A DNA stretch of 64,000 nucleotides from contig CAMAVB010000002.1 of NCBI GenBank assembly GCA_945861465.1, forward strand, positions 1-64,000. The letters are read 5' to 3'. Both the position numbers and the translations under genes were made by a program. Numbering within the stretch: the first letter of the stretch is position 1; every line of letters starts with the position of its first letter. The stretch is from Candidatus Kuenenia stuttgartensis (GTDB lineage Bacteria; Planctomycetota; Planctomycetia; Planctomycetales; Planctomycetaceae). The notes under the pieces were generated by a model, which was given only the letters and a program-made list of their open reading frames with translations, made no database searches and was not told the origin of the DNA. Positions 25,337 through 34,372 of this stretch are shown in pieces.

Positions 25337-27766
25337 TCAGTTCAGTTCAGCGGAAGCCAGTGGTTCGGCCATTGGAGAATCGGCAACATCACCGACGCGG
25401 ATGACCGGGAGCAGCAGTCGCACAACCGTCTGCGATTCGATCGGTGTCACGGCGGTACCATTCACAATCATTTCAGACAGCGGCAAATCCAGTGTACCCA
25501 CGACAAGGACTGTATTCAGTTGAATCACGTCGCTCATCTCATCATGTCGCAGGACGTTGTTCTGGAGTTTTACAAATGTTTCGCCGCCGGGAACTTCGTA
25601 CAGCGACACCATCGTCAGAATATCCAGCGGATTCGTGCCCTGAGTGTTGTAAAAGGACTTGATCTGAATGTGATTGTGCGGCCCGAGAGATTTCTTCTGC
25701 GCGGGAGGTTTCGGCATTCGGAATCCCTTCAGGAATTCACGCAGGTCAGAAACGGCAACCGCATGGTTTGCACGCGACCACGGTTTGTCTGGTTCTATCA
25801 CAAACGCATCGGCATGCGCTGTGGTTGAGGGGCGATACACTCGGTTTCCGAACACGACAGCCCAGTTGCGAATTGGCGATGTCAGGTGATGCGTGAATTC
25901 ACCCTCCAGGAGACCACTCGGCGGCACGCGCAAATGCGACTCCACAACCATTGAAGCAGAAACATCCACAAGTGTCTCGGCCAGGAATGCTGAAGATCCA
26001 TCCGTCAGCGTGGGGACTGATGAAAATCCGGAATCGTGTCCGTTGAGTTGATCGCTGCGATGGCTCAACTGCCGTCCCAGAGCAACGCCGCCCTCTCGAT
26101 ACAAGCCGCCGTAGACGTCTTCCGCTCGTCCATGCCAGGACACTGTCATGGGTGATTTGTCAATCGTCTGCTGACCGACCGATTTCGCAATTGGCAGCGG
26201 CGTTGCGGTGACAGAAATGTGGCCCGATTCGGCTGCGGAAACACTGTCCCATGAACGGACGCGGATCGTTTGCCTGAAATTTGGTTGAGCGACATCAAGC
26301 AGGTGAACCTGCCGAACGACCAGAGCTGCCCCGCGTGTTCCAACCCCTGAAACGGCAAGCGCGCATGTCGCTGCAGTCAGAATCGGAAATGTCAGCCACG
26401 TCAGATGCGGCTTCTTCAGCAGTCGCACGACAAGCAGATAGTCCATCGGCCCGATCACCAGCAGGAACAGGACGATCAGCAGCATCACACTCCAGGTCGA
26501 CCAGCGATCCGCAGCAGGAACAGCATCGGACACGGCGGCCAGTTGCGTTGCCAGATCGGAAACGCCGGAACTGGAAATCCGCCCGCTGCGGGAAGCTCGA
26601 TTTTCTGCCCGATCCAGGTGCCTGCCAAAGATCAACATTTCATACAACTGCGGCAATGACAGCCATTGATTGACGGGCTTCTCATTCAGGTCAACCGCCG
26701 CCACCGTAATCATCCCCGCGCCATAACTCACACGCTGGACCAACGGCCCGTTGATCGAATCAACAACCGACCATGCCTGATTTGATCGCAGCTTCATGAT
26801 CGCGACCGGCTTGCGATACGTCTGAAGTTGGCTGGAACCAGATACAAAATTCTGCAACGCTGACAGATCCTGACTGAACATCAAGGACGGTTCAATTTGA
26901 AAAATCGGCTGCAGCCAGTTTCCGAGTGGGGATTGCAGCAATTGTGGCAGGTCGATGCCACAACTGACAATCAAGTGTCCGCCGGCGGTCACCCATTCTT
27001 CAACTGCCAGCCGCTGCAATTCCGACAACTCATAGCCATCGACGAGCATCAGATAATCGACGCTGTCCAGCCCGCGACGTGACGTCGGCAAATCGTCAAT
27101 GGATTTCAGCGACATCACGGCCAGAGTCTCTGCAGTAGATTCGCCGGCAGCGAGTTCGTTCGTCAGAGCTGCCACACCTTCTGGGATGCCAATCGTAGCC
27201 AGACTGACGGGGCCATGCCGCATCAGTTTCAGATTTGATTGTACTGGTTCGTCACCCACAGGCGTTTCCGGGATGGAGAAATCCAGTTCTCGTTCAGGAT
27301 CAGGATCCGGAATTTTTTGACAGCGGACGACGTGTTCCCACAGCACGCTGTCATCGTCGCCAAGCAAACGAACAATTATGGTCCCGCCGAGGCGTCCCGT
27401 CATAAAGACGGATTCGACCGCGATATTTCCGGAACTGTCAGCTGTCGTCGTAACCACCGTGTCCGCACACTGATCACCCCGCGCATCACTTGCAATGACG
27501 ACCACCCTGATGTCGGAATCGCCCGGCAAACCATTGGCTTCAATGCGGATTGGAATCCAGCACCCGAGACGTCCTGGTCCACCGAGTCCCAGGCGAAGCA
27601 GCGAAACGTTCACGCCACTGCCGGTGACCTTCGTATTGATCGGGCTGCTCTGTCCTTTTGCAAAATCACCGCCGCAAACCCACACAAAACACGCAATTGC
27701 GCAGGGCAATGCCATCTGAATCATGGGATTTGAGCGACCGTTTGTCGGCATTGAATGGCACAGCAT
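25337..27766 (-). CDS. Large exported membrane protein, partner of ABC ATPase
   Basis: An 809-residue protein of no family I can name with confidence. The N-terminus has a signal-like hydrophobic stretch (MALPCAIACFVWVCGG); the real start may be one of the internal Met codons at 27751 or 27724, since no clear ribosome-binding site marks 27766. A beta-rich exported part (about 45-160) is followed by a Rossmann-like segment (LDSVDYLMLVDGYELSELQ, VEEWVTAGGHLIVSCG) resembling the glutamine-amidotransferase-like domain of DUF4350-type proteins. Two membrane segments lie near 430-490 (WSVMLLIVLFLLVIGPMDYL and the next). The C-terminal 300 residues are exported and beta-rich. Position directly upstream of the ABC ATPase suggests a joint transport or surface-assembly role. 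Confidence 0.6.
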   Translation of the reverse strand: MLCHSMPTNGRSNPMIQMALPCAIACFVWVCGGDFAKGQSSPINTKVTGSGVNVSLLRLGLGGPGRLGCWIPIRIEANGLPGDSDIRVVVIASDARGDQCADTVVTTTADSSGNIAVESVFMTGRLGGTIIVRLLGDDDSVLWEHVVRCQKIPDPDPERELDFSIPETPVGDEPVQSNLKLMRHGPVSLATIGIPEGVAALTNELAAGESTAETLAVMSLKSIDDLPTSRRGLDSVDYLMLVDGYELSELQRLAVEEWVTAGGHLIVSCGIDLPQLLQSPLGNWLQPIFQIEPSLMFSQDLSALQNFVSGSSQLQTYRKPVAIMKLRSNQAWSVVDSINGPLVQRVSYGAGMITVAAVDLNEKPVNQWLSLPQLYEMLIFGRHLDRAENRASRSGRISSSGVSDLATQLAAVSDAVPAADRWSTWSVMLLIVLFLLVIGPMDYLLVVRLLKKPHLTWLTFPILTAATCALAVSGVGTRGAALVVRQVHLLDVAQPNFRQTIRVRSWDSVSAAESGHISVTATPLPIAKSVGQQTIDKSPMTVSWHGRAEDVYGGLYREGGVALGRQLSHRSDQLNGHDSGFSSVPTLTDGSSAFLAETLVDVSASMVVESHLRVPPSGLLEGEFTHHLTSPIRNWAVVFGNRVYRPSTTAHADAFVIEPDKPWSRANHAVAVSDLREFLKGFRMPKPPAQKKSLGPHNHIQIKSFYNTQGTNPLDILTMVSLYEVPGGETFVKLQNNVLRHDEMSDVIQLNTVLVVGTLDLPLSEMIVNGTAVTPIESQTVVRLLLPVIRVGDVADSPMAEPLASAELN

Positions 27767-28087
27767 CGAATTGGGATCTGCGGATTAAAAAGGAAGTTGC
27801 GGCGGGTTAGCTTGACGTCAATTCTTGACGTGAGCGTAGGCCGGACCCAGCGCGCAGCAGTTCTGACCTCCGACTTTTCGACTCGGAGAGCCCGTTTCCT
27901 ACGCAAATGTGCCATAAAATGCGGGGACTGTTTTTAAAACGGCCATTTTCCAGAGGAATTTCCTGTTCACAGGGTTCGGAAACTCATTCTTCGCGAGGAT
28001 TTCCATCTGTTCTTAAAGCCCGCTCAGACATAAAAATCGATCTGTCAACGATCGCGACGATTAATATAGTGAAGCAAGGTTACCAAG
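27767..28087. other. Divergent intergenic region
   Basis: Between a minus-strand and a plus-strand operon. It holds CGTAGGCCGGACCCAGCG (27835-27852), a single-arm copy of the repeat at 30086 and 60541. The rest should contain both promoters, not resolved by eye. No gene seen. Confidence 0.45.
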
Positions 28088-30001
28088 TTGTCCGGGGTTT
28101 CAGGGGTATCACAGGGAAGTCAATCCAGCCCAAAGGCACGCCGAAAGCTGTCCTCCAGGAAGCTCCTGCGCCGGTTGCTGAGGCTGGCACTGGAGTATCG
28201 CGGTCCCTGCACGGCTGTTGTGTTCATGCAGATCACGTTGGTGGTGCTGAGTCTTTCGACTCTGGGAATCACGGGCCTTGGAATCGACTACCTCTCTTCG
28301 CAGGTTCTTAAAGATTCCGCGCCGCCTCAATGGCCACTGGGGCTTCATCCGCCTGCCGCCTGGAGTCCCCTGCAGATTATCACCGCGCTGTCCGGACTGA
28401 TTTTAGTCGTGGCGATGCTCACGGCAGCGCTGAAATATCTGGCCGCCATCGCGTCCAGCGCGCTGTCGCAGGAGGTGCTCGTCCGCATTCGGACCGACGT
28501 GTATTCAAAACTGCAACAACTGAGCTTCAACTTTTACGACGCAGGCGAGAGCAGTTCCATTATCAACCGAGCGGCCGGTGACGCCAGCAATGTTCGCAAT
28601 TTTGTCGATGGCGTGATCATCAAAGTCCTGACCGTTTTGCTGACACTAACGGTCTACATGGTGTATATGCTGAAAATGCATGTCTGGCTGACTTTTGTCT
28701 GTCTCGCAAGCACGCCGCTGCTATGGGTCGGAGCCATCGTGTTTTCAAAGCTCGTACAACCCGCCTATCGCCAGGCCAGTACACTCAGCGATGTGATGAT
28801 CCGGACACTGGTCGAGAATCTGCAGGGGATTCAGGTTGTTAAAGGGTTTGCCCGTGAAGCCGAACAGGCAGCAAGATTTCAGGAAGCCAACCACAACATT
28901 CGGGATCTCAAGGAAACGATTTTCTTCCGGATTTCCACGTTTCAGCCCAGCATGGGATTGCTGACGCAAATCAACATGCTGGTGCTGATCGGTTACGGCG
29001 GGACGCTCGTGATTCGTGGTGAGCTGGCACTCGGGACCGGCTTGTTTGTGTTCGCGAATCTGCTCCACGAATTTGCCAATCAGGTATCGCAAATCACAAA
29101 TATTGCCAATAGCATTCAGACCAGTCTGGCCAGTGCTCAAAGAGTGTTCGAGGTGCTGGACGAACCGGTTCAGATTGTGACGGCAGCCGGCGCGCAGAGT
29201 CTGGAGCGTGTCTCTGAATCCATTGAACTGGACGACGTCTCATTTGGATATCATCCGGATCGCGTGATTCTGCACGATGTCTCGCTGCGAATTCAAGCAG
29301 GTGAGTGCATTGGAATCACTGGCCCGACTGGATCCGGCAAGACAACTTTGCTGAGTCTGCTGAAGCGATTCTACGATGTGCGTTCCGGGAGCATCTGCCT
29401 TGATGGTGTGGATATCCGGAAACTGAATCTGGACGATGTACGGCGTGCGATGGGTATCGTGTTTCAGGACAGTTTTCTATTTAGTAATACCGTTGCAGCG
29501 AACATTGCATTTGGAATTCCAGACGCATCGCTGGATCAGATTACTGCTGCGGCAAAGATCGCGGCTGCGGATGAGTTCATTTGCGAACTGCCCGATCAAT
29601 ATGAATCCATGGTCGGTGAACATGGCTCGAATCTGTCCGGTGGTCAACGACAGCGACTGGCACTGGCGCGGGCGATTGTGACAAATCCGTCCATTCTGCT
29701 GCTCGACGATGCCACAGCGTCAGTCGATCCGGAAACTGAATACGAAATCCGCGAAGCCATTGTCTCGGCCATGCATGATCGAACCACGATCGTGGTGTCG
29801 AACAGACTGAGCACACTCAGCCAAACGGATCGCATCGTCGTACTGCAGGATGGCACAATCAGCGCCGTGGGGACGCACGACGAGTTGCTCGAGTCCTGCG
29901 ACTGGTATCGGGAACTCGCGGAACTGCAGGGCATGTCGGCAAGTCGGGTTTCCAGCACGGTCGTCAATGGTGGGAAACACGAAACCACGAGGAAACACTA
30001 G
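28088..30001 (+). CDS. ABC exporter half-transporter with degenerate ATP site
   Basis: A 637-residue half-transporter. The start is placed at TTG 28088 because the next ATG (about 28226) falls inside the first membrane helix; it could begin slightly elsewhere. Six membrane helices (residues about 40-350) precede the nucleotide-binding domain (about 375-620). Walker A is GPTGSGKTT and the signature is canonical (LSGGQRQRLALARA), but Walker B reads ILLLDDATASVD, with Asp where the catalytic Glu should be, and the switch His is replaced by Asn (VVSNRLST). These changes are known in one subunit of heterodimeric exporters. The partner is the gene at 30221. Substrate could be lipid, drug or peptide. 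Confidence 0.9.
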   Translation: MSGVSGVSQGSQSSPKARRKLSSRKLLRRLLRLALEYRGPCTAVVFMQITLVVLSLSTLGITGLGIDYLSSQVLKDSAPPQWPLGLHPPAAWSPLQIITALSGLILVVAMLTAALKYLAAIASSALSQEVLVRIRTDVYSKLQQLSFNFYDAGESSSIINRAAGDASNVRNFVDGVIIKVLTVLLTLTVYMVYMLKMHVWLTFVCLASTPLLWVGAIVFSKLVQPAYRQASTLSDVMIRTLVENLQGIQVVKGFAREAEQAARFQEANHNIRDLKETIFFRISTFQPSMGLLTQINMLVLIGYGGTLVIRGELALGTGLFVFANLLHEFANQVSQITNIANSIQTSLASAQRVFEVLDEPVQIVTAAGAQSLERVSESIELDDVSFGYHPDRVILHDVSLRIQAGECIGITGPTGSGKTTLLSLLKRFYDVRSGSICLDGVDIRKLNLDDVRRAMGIVFQDSFLFSNTVAANIAFGIPDASLDQITAAAKIAAADEFICELPDQYESMVGEHGSNLSGGQRQRLALARAIVTNPSILLLDDATASVDPETEYEIREAIVSAMHDRTTIVVSNRLSTLSQTDRIVVLQDGTISAVGTHDELLESCDWYRELAELQGMSASRVSSTVVNGGKHETTRKH

Positions 30002-30030
30002 TGCGTTGTCAGTCGAGCATCGGTGTGTGC

Positions 30031-30080
30031 CACTGGCTCTGCCAGTGCTTCCTGCAAATGCGGAGCACTGGCAAAGCCAT
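30031..30080. repeat. CACTGGC palindrome repeat (copy 2)
   Basis: CACTGGCTCTGCCAGTG (30031-30047) is a perfect-arm hairpin followed by GCACTGGCAAAGCCAT, the same two-part design as at 18677-18762. A diverged version (GCCACAGGTTCTGACAGTGC) sits near 45820, just upstream of recO. Confidence 0.75.
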
Positions 30081-30085
30081 TCTCT

Positions 30086-30163
30086 GTAGGCCGGACCAAG
30101 CGCAGCGTCGTTCCGGCAGGTGTGTGGCAATTGCGGGAACGGCGCAGCGCTGTGTCCGGCTTA
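30086..30163. repeat. GTAGGCCGGACC inverted repeat (copy)
   Basis: GTAGGCCGGACCAAGCG (30086-30102) is inverted against CGCTGTGTCCGGCTTA (about 30148-30163). The identical 17-mer occurs at 60541-60557 with its own inverted partner, and a one-base variant at 27835. Together with the adjacent CACTGGC repeat it fills the space between the two half-transporter genes. Confidence 0.75.
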
Positions 30164-30220
30164 CCCTGAAATGAAGCATTGACGTCGCGCAATCGCGATT
30201 TACCGAAGTCGAGTCAAACC

Positions 30221-32029
30221 ATGTCCCGCGTTGCCACATTTCAACAATCCATTACACGCCATATCGAGCGTGAAGACGAGCCGCGTCAAAAACCGCTCGA
30301 TTTCAGACTCATTGCCCGACTGATGGATGCGACGCGACCCTACGGCAGCAAACGATTCTGGCTGCTGGTGTCGGTCGTGATCCGGGCGGTCCAGTTGCCT
30401 GCCCTCACATGGTTTATTGCCGCTTTGATTCGAGGCCCGATCGCCGACAAGGATTCCGCTGGCGTGATTCACGGCGCAATCGGTTTCGCGTTCCTGGCAC
30501 TTTCGACACAGTTCGTAATGCACTACCGACAGCGGCTGGCGCTCGAACTGGGTGAGTCTGTTGTCACGGACCTGCGGAATCAGTTATTCCGACACATGCA
30601 ACGGATGCCCATGCGGTGGTTTCACACGAATCGGATCGGTCGAGTCATCAGTCGTATGACCTCCGACGTGGAAGACATCCGCATCGGCGTGCAGGAAGTC
30701 TTTTATGTCACACTCGTGCAGTTTATCCAAATGGGCATCGCGGCGGCGGCGATGATCTGGTACGACTGGTCGTTGTTCCTCATCGTGCTGGGACTGGCAC
30801 CTGTGATCTGGGCGATCAATCGGCACTTCCACCGACGATTGAGCAACGCGCTGCGAAACATGCGGGAATCATTCAGTCGCGTCACAGCCACGCTTGTTGA
30901 ATCTGTTGTCGGGATTCGTGTCACGCAGGGTTTTGTACGTCAGCAGGAAAACGCCCGCATCTTTGAAGAACTTTCGCTGGATCACTCTCGCTATAACAGC
31001 AAGGTGCTGAAGACGCATGGTAAGTTTCTACCGCTGCTGGAACTCAACAGTCAGATCTTCATGGCCGTGCTGCTGCTGGTCGGCGGTTATCGAGTTCTCA
31101 CACCCGGACACACGACCGAAATCGGAGATCTCGTTGGGTTCTTCTTCATGGCCAACCTGTTCTTTTCACCGATCTCGATTCTTGGCAACCAATACAACCA
31201 GGCCATGACAGCGATGGCCGGAGCTGAGCGACTCTACCGCCTGCTGGATACGGAGCCTGAATGGGTTGATCCGCCGGATGCATTGCAGTTGAACACCATT
31301 CGCGGCCATGTGGAATTCCGGGATGTCACGTTTGGATACGAGGCCGATCGTCCGGTGCTGCATAAAATCTCGTTCAAGGCGAAACCCGGTGAAGTGATCG
31401 CATTGGTCGGGCACACTGGCAGCGGGAAATCGTCGATCATTAATCTCGCATGTCGCTTCTATCTGGCGGATTCGGGGCAGGTCCTGATTGATGGGCACGA
31501 GATCCGGAGCATCGCGGGTCATGCTCTGCATCGACGCATGGGGATTGTGCAACAGCAGAATTTTCTGTTCAGCGGCACGGTCGCTGACAACATCCGTTTC
31601 GCAAGACCGGAAGCTTCTGACGCCGATCTCATCGATGTGCTGCGGAAGCTGGACTGCGAGGATCTGCTCACCGCACTTCCGGATGGACTACACACGCGGG
31701 TCGGTGAAGGCGGAGCCGCCGTGAGTTCCGGACAGCGGCAACTCATCTGTTTTGCACGTGCCATGCTCGCGGACCCCGCCATCCTGGTTCTGGACGAAGC
31801 GACCAGCAGTATCGACAGTGCCACGGAATCACGTCTGCAGAACGCATTGGAAGTTCTGCTCCACGGTCGCACGGCATTCGTCGTTGCTCATCGCCTCAGC
31901 ACCATCCGCAACGCAGATCAGGTCATCGTGCTGGACCACGGCAGAATCGTCGAACGCGGCACGCACGACGAATTGATCACTCAAGACGGCATCTACGCCG
32001 GGCTGTACGAACGCTTCTCGCAACATTGA
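30221..32029 (+). CDS. ABC exporter half-transporter with catalytic ATP site
   Basis: A 602-residue half-transporter; ATG 30221 is preferred over the open frame from 30179. Six membrane helices (about 40-330) precede the nucleotide-binding domain. Walker A is GHTGSGKSS, Walker B ILVLDEATSSID keeps the catalytic Glu and the switch His is present (VAHRLST), but the signature is altered to VSSGQRQLICFARA. In a dimer with the 28088 product, this protein's Walker motifs would face the partner's canonical LSGGQ and form the active site, while its own altered signature would complete the degenerate site. The two genes are on one strand, separated by 219 bp of repeats. Confidence 0.92.
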   Translation: MSRVATFQQSITRHIEREDEPRQKPLDFRLIARLMDATRPYGSKRFWLLVSVVIRAVQLPALTWFIAALIRGPIADKDSAGVIHGAIGFAFLALSTQFVMHYRQRLALELGESVVTDLRNQLFRHMQRMPMRWFHTNRIGRVISRMTSDVEDIRIGVQEVFYVTLVQFIQMGIAAAAMIWYDWSLFLIVLGLAPVIWAINRHFHRRLSNALRNMRESFSRVTATLVESVVGIRVTQGFVRQQENARIFEELSLDHSRYNSKVLKTHGKFLPLLELNSQIFMAVLLLVGGYRVLTPGHTTEIGDLVGFFFMANLFFSPISILGNQYNQAMTAMAGAERLYRLLDTEPEWVDPPDALQLNTIRGHVEFRDVTFGYEADRPVLHKISFKAKPGEVIALVGHTGSGKSSIINLACRFYLADSGQVLIDGHEIRSIAGHALHRRMGIVQQQNFLFSGTVADNIRFARPEASDADLIDVLRKLDCEDLLTALPDGLHTRVGEGGAAVSSGQRQLICFARAMLADPAILVLDEATSSIDSATESRLQNALEVLLHGRTAFVVAHRLSTIRNADQVIVLDHGRIVERGTHDELITQDGIYAGLYERFSQH

Positions 32030-32093
32030 ACCAGGTTCTTTTGGACACCGAATCTTGGATAATGTGTTGTCACGGCTGGCCGGTTTGTGAATC

Positions 32094-32183
32094 TGTAGGG
32101 TGGGACCAGCGGAGCGCAGGCCCACCATTGGATTAAAAATTGGTGGGCCTGTGCGGCTTGCCAGCCGCTGGTCCCACCCTACA
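32094..32183. repeat. Long hairpin between convergent genes
   Basis: TGTAGGGTGGGACCAGCGG (32094-32112) is an exact reverse complement of 32165-32183; inside, CAGGCCCACCA (32118-32128) pairs with TGGTGGGCCTG (32141-32151). The structure lies between the stop of the exporter gene and the stop of the convergent amidohydrolase gene, so it may end both transcripts. It also has the look of a dispersed palindromic element. Confidence 0.85.
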
Positions 32184-32206
32184 TTCTCTGTAGCCCAACG
32201 AATGGG

Positions 32207-33121
32207 TCAGTACGGCCCTGGTGCATACTCCGGCAGGAACCGTTTCCAGTTCTCATAAATAATGTTGTGAATCATTTCTTCCGGGATCTTCGGAAAATTG
32301 GTTCCACGGACGATGTCGTTCACTTTGTGCTGACCGGCGATCACCTGCGCCGGGGTGGCCGAGGGGAAGTCGGAACCGAAAATGAGTTTGTGCTCCACTC
32401 CGTATTCCATCGCTGTCATGAACGCCTGGTAATGTCGCAGCGGACGGTAGTGCAGTGCAGATATGTTCGCGTACAAGTTCGGGTGCTTGCGGATCAACAC
32501 CACACATTCGGTTTCCCAGGGATGTCCCATGTGGGCGATGACGATCCTCAGATCCGGACACGCCAAAGCGATATCCTCCAGTTGAATCGGATTGGCATAC
32601 TTGAGCGGTCCTGGGCGGACGAACGATGTTCCCTGATGAATGTTGACCGGGATACCGAGAGACTCGGCCTTTTTGAACAGCGGGAGGTGTTTCGGATCCT
32701 GCGGGTCCCAGTTCTGATAGATCGGCGAACACTTCAATCCGCGCAGTCCGAGATTGTTGACATAGTGCTCCAGTTGATCGGCACAGTCTGCATCGTTCGG
32801 ATCGACCGAGCACCAGCCAATGAAGCGGTCCGAGTGCTCTTTGACGAACTCGGCGATCAGTTCCTGATCGGCGTTGATGCCGCAAAACGGTGCTCTGATG
32901 CCAAACACAATCACCTTGTCAGCCTCGGCCGTGGCCGTCAGCAGCTGTTCAGGACGAGAATCAAACGCATTGGACTGCGGACTGTCGCTTCCTGCGAAAT
33001 AGACGTCCGGCGAGAGCTTCATCTTGGCACGTTTGGCCTCCCACGCGAAATCCACAAATTCGTCGGAAAGATGTTCCGGGTACCACATCAGGTTGGTGTG
33101 TGTATCAAACAGCATCAGCAT
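32207..33121 (-). CDS. Amidohydrolase (amidohydrolase-2/TIM-barrel family)
   Basis: A 304-residue TIM-barrel metal hydrolase or decarboxylase when started at the ATG at 33121; the frame is open to 33187, but the family begins with the FDTHTN strand (usual DxHxH, here DTHTN), which then lies at residues 5-10. This start overlaps the upstream gene by 17 bp, implying translational coupling. Other landmarks: GWCSVDPND, LGLRGLKCSPIYQNW, PVNIHQGTSF, IVIAHMGHPW (metal or catalytic His), NLYANISAL and FGSDFPSATP (catalytic Asp). The substitution of the second His in the first motif is noted. Substrate unknown; the acetamidase-like neighbour suggests an amide or cyclic amide pathway. Confidence 0.82.
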   Translation of the reverse strand: MLMLFDTHTNLMWYPEHLSDEFVDFAWEAKRAKMKLSPDVYFAGSDSPQSNAFDSRPEQLLTATAEADKVIVFGIRAPFCGINADQELIAEFVKEHSDRFIGWCSVDPNDADCADQLEHYVNNLGLRGLKCSPIYQNWDPQDPKHLPLFKKAESLGIPVNIHQGTSFVRPGPLKYANPIQLEDIALACPDLRIVIAHMGHPWETECVVLIRKHPNLYANISALHYRPLRHYQAFMTAMEYGVEHKLIFGSDFPSATPAQVIAGQHKVNDIVRGTNFPKIPEEMIHNIIYENWKRFLPEYAPGPY

Positions 33122-33992
33122 ACCGCCGTTCGATTTTTGCTCCCACGGTCCCGCTGCCGTAATAGCCAATTGACAACTGACCGACATGAGTCAGCAGGTC
33201 ATAAGCATCCCAACGGTTCCACTCAAAATCCGCTTCCATCCAGAGAATAAGTCGCGAGTATGCCTCGGCGATGGCCCGTTCCAGCGTTCCGTGAGTGGCA
33301 ATGCACATCAGGAACTCCGGATGAGAGATGCGCAGTCCCGAGAGGCTGGATTGAGGAATCCTTCTGACGGTCACTGTCGAATACGCCGCCATCTCCAAAC
33401 CGGTCGCCGACAACTCACCATGACCCATTGCTGCGTGGGCATCTCCAAGGTAGAGATATCCTCCTGGCACTTTGACGGGCAGAAAGATCGTACTCCCGGG
33501 GCAGACTTCGACCAGATCAAGATTGCCGCCGTGCGGGCCAGCGGGGCCGGTGCTCGGAACACCCCAGTCGGGAGCCGTGCCGATACAACCCAGCATCGGC
33601 TGGTAAGGAATCACGATGTCGTTCTTCCAGAAGATCTGACCTTCGCGAATCGGACAGACATGAGCCCCGTGCGGGACATCACTTCCCAGCCATTCAGCAA
33701 GTTGCTTTGGAGCTCCCGTGTAGGTCGCGCACTGGCCGTCTCGGGATTCGATCTGCTCAATTGTCACTGCCAGCTCATCTCCGGGCTCAGCCCCATCCAC
33801 AAAAATGGGGCCAGCCACCGGATTGCTGAACGGCACTGCCGCCTTGTCGCGACGATCACCCGGTCGGCGGATTTGCCCGGATAAAGCGTCCTCCGATTCC
33901 ACCCGAACCGTCTCGCCGGACACGATGCGACACCGAGGTTCGACGGCCCGGCTGAATTCATAGATCAAAGGCAGGGCGGGAACATGCTGCAT
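33105..33992 (-). CDS. Acetamidase/formamidase family protein
   Basis: A 295-residue cytoplasmic hydrolase of the FmdA/AmdA family, which releases ammonia from short amides. Landmarks: VAGPIFVDGAEPGDELAVTI, MLGCIGTAPDWGVPSTGPAG, HGGNLD, FLPVKVPGGYLYLGDAHAAM (the GDxHAxQG family motif, here GDAHAAMGHGE) and ATGLEMAA. It overlaps the amidohydrolase gene downstream, so the two products probably work in one pathway. Alternatives are other amide substrates, since this family is broad. Confidence 0.9.
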   Translation of the reverse strand: MQHVPALPLIYEFSRAVEPRCRIVSGETVRVESEDALSGQIRRPGDRRDKAAVPFSNPVAGPIFVDGAEPGDELAVTIEQIESRDGQCATYTGAPKQLAEWLGSDVPHGAHVCPIREGQIFWKNDIVIPYQPMLGCIGTAPDWGVPSTGPAGPHGGNLDLVEVCPGSTIFLPVKVPGGYLYLGDAHAAMGHGELSATGLEMAAYSTVTVRRIPQSSLSGLRISHPEFLMCIATHGTLERAIAEAYSRLILWMEADFEWNRWDAYDLLTHVGQLSIGYYGSGTVGAKIERRYADAV

Positions 33993-34372
33993 GAAAATGG
34001 TTTCCGGACGGGCTTCATTTCAGAGTGATCAGTGGACCATGGGTCGCTGCAGGATACCTTATTCCATCGGACCGTGATCGACAAGGCTTTGGTCACCTGG
34101 TAGACTCCAGCTTTCCGCTGAACGCCCGGGTTGATTCCGCGGACGTGTGCCAATCCACGCGGCGGAAAAGTTGGTTCTGGTGGTTTTTTTTGTGGGTCGT
34201 CGAGTTTGACTGGATGCCCGTGCTCTCCTGGTGACGTGTTGGAGTCTGGTTGCTATACTGCTACGTTATTGTTTGAGGCGTTTGACTTTGACGCCATCGG
34301 CGCGAGCGCCGTGTGCCGGGATTGCACAGGGCTGGCGGACCAACTCCTTCCCTAATTCACAGGAACACATTC
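33993..34372. other. Divergent promoter region, no gene
   Basis: The space between the formamidase gene (minus) and the FAH-family gene (plus). No supported coding sequence on either strand. Promoters for both directions are expected here but no boxes stand out. Confidence 0.45.

Noticed and set aside
32267..33250. 327-codon plus-strand frame antisense to the amidohydrolase
   Set aside because: The minus-strand frame carries clear amidohydrolase motifs; the antisense one carries none.
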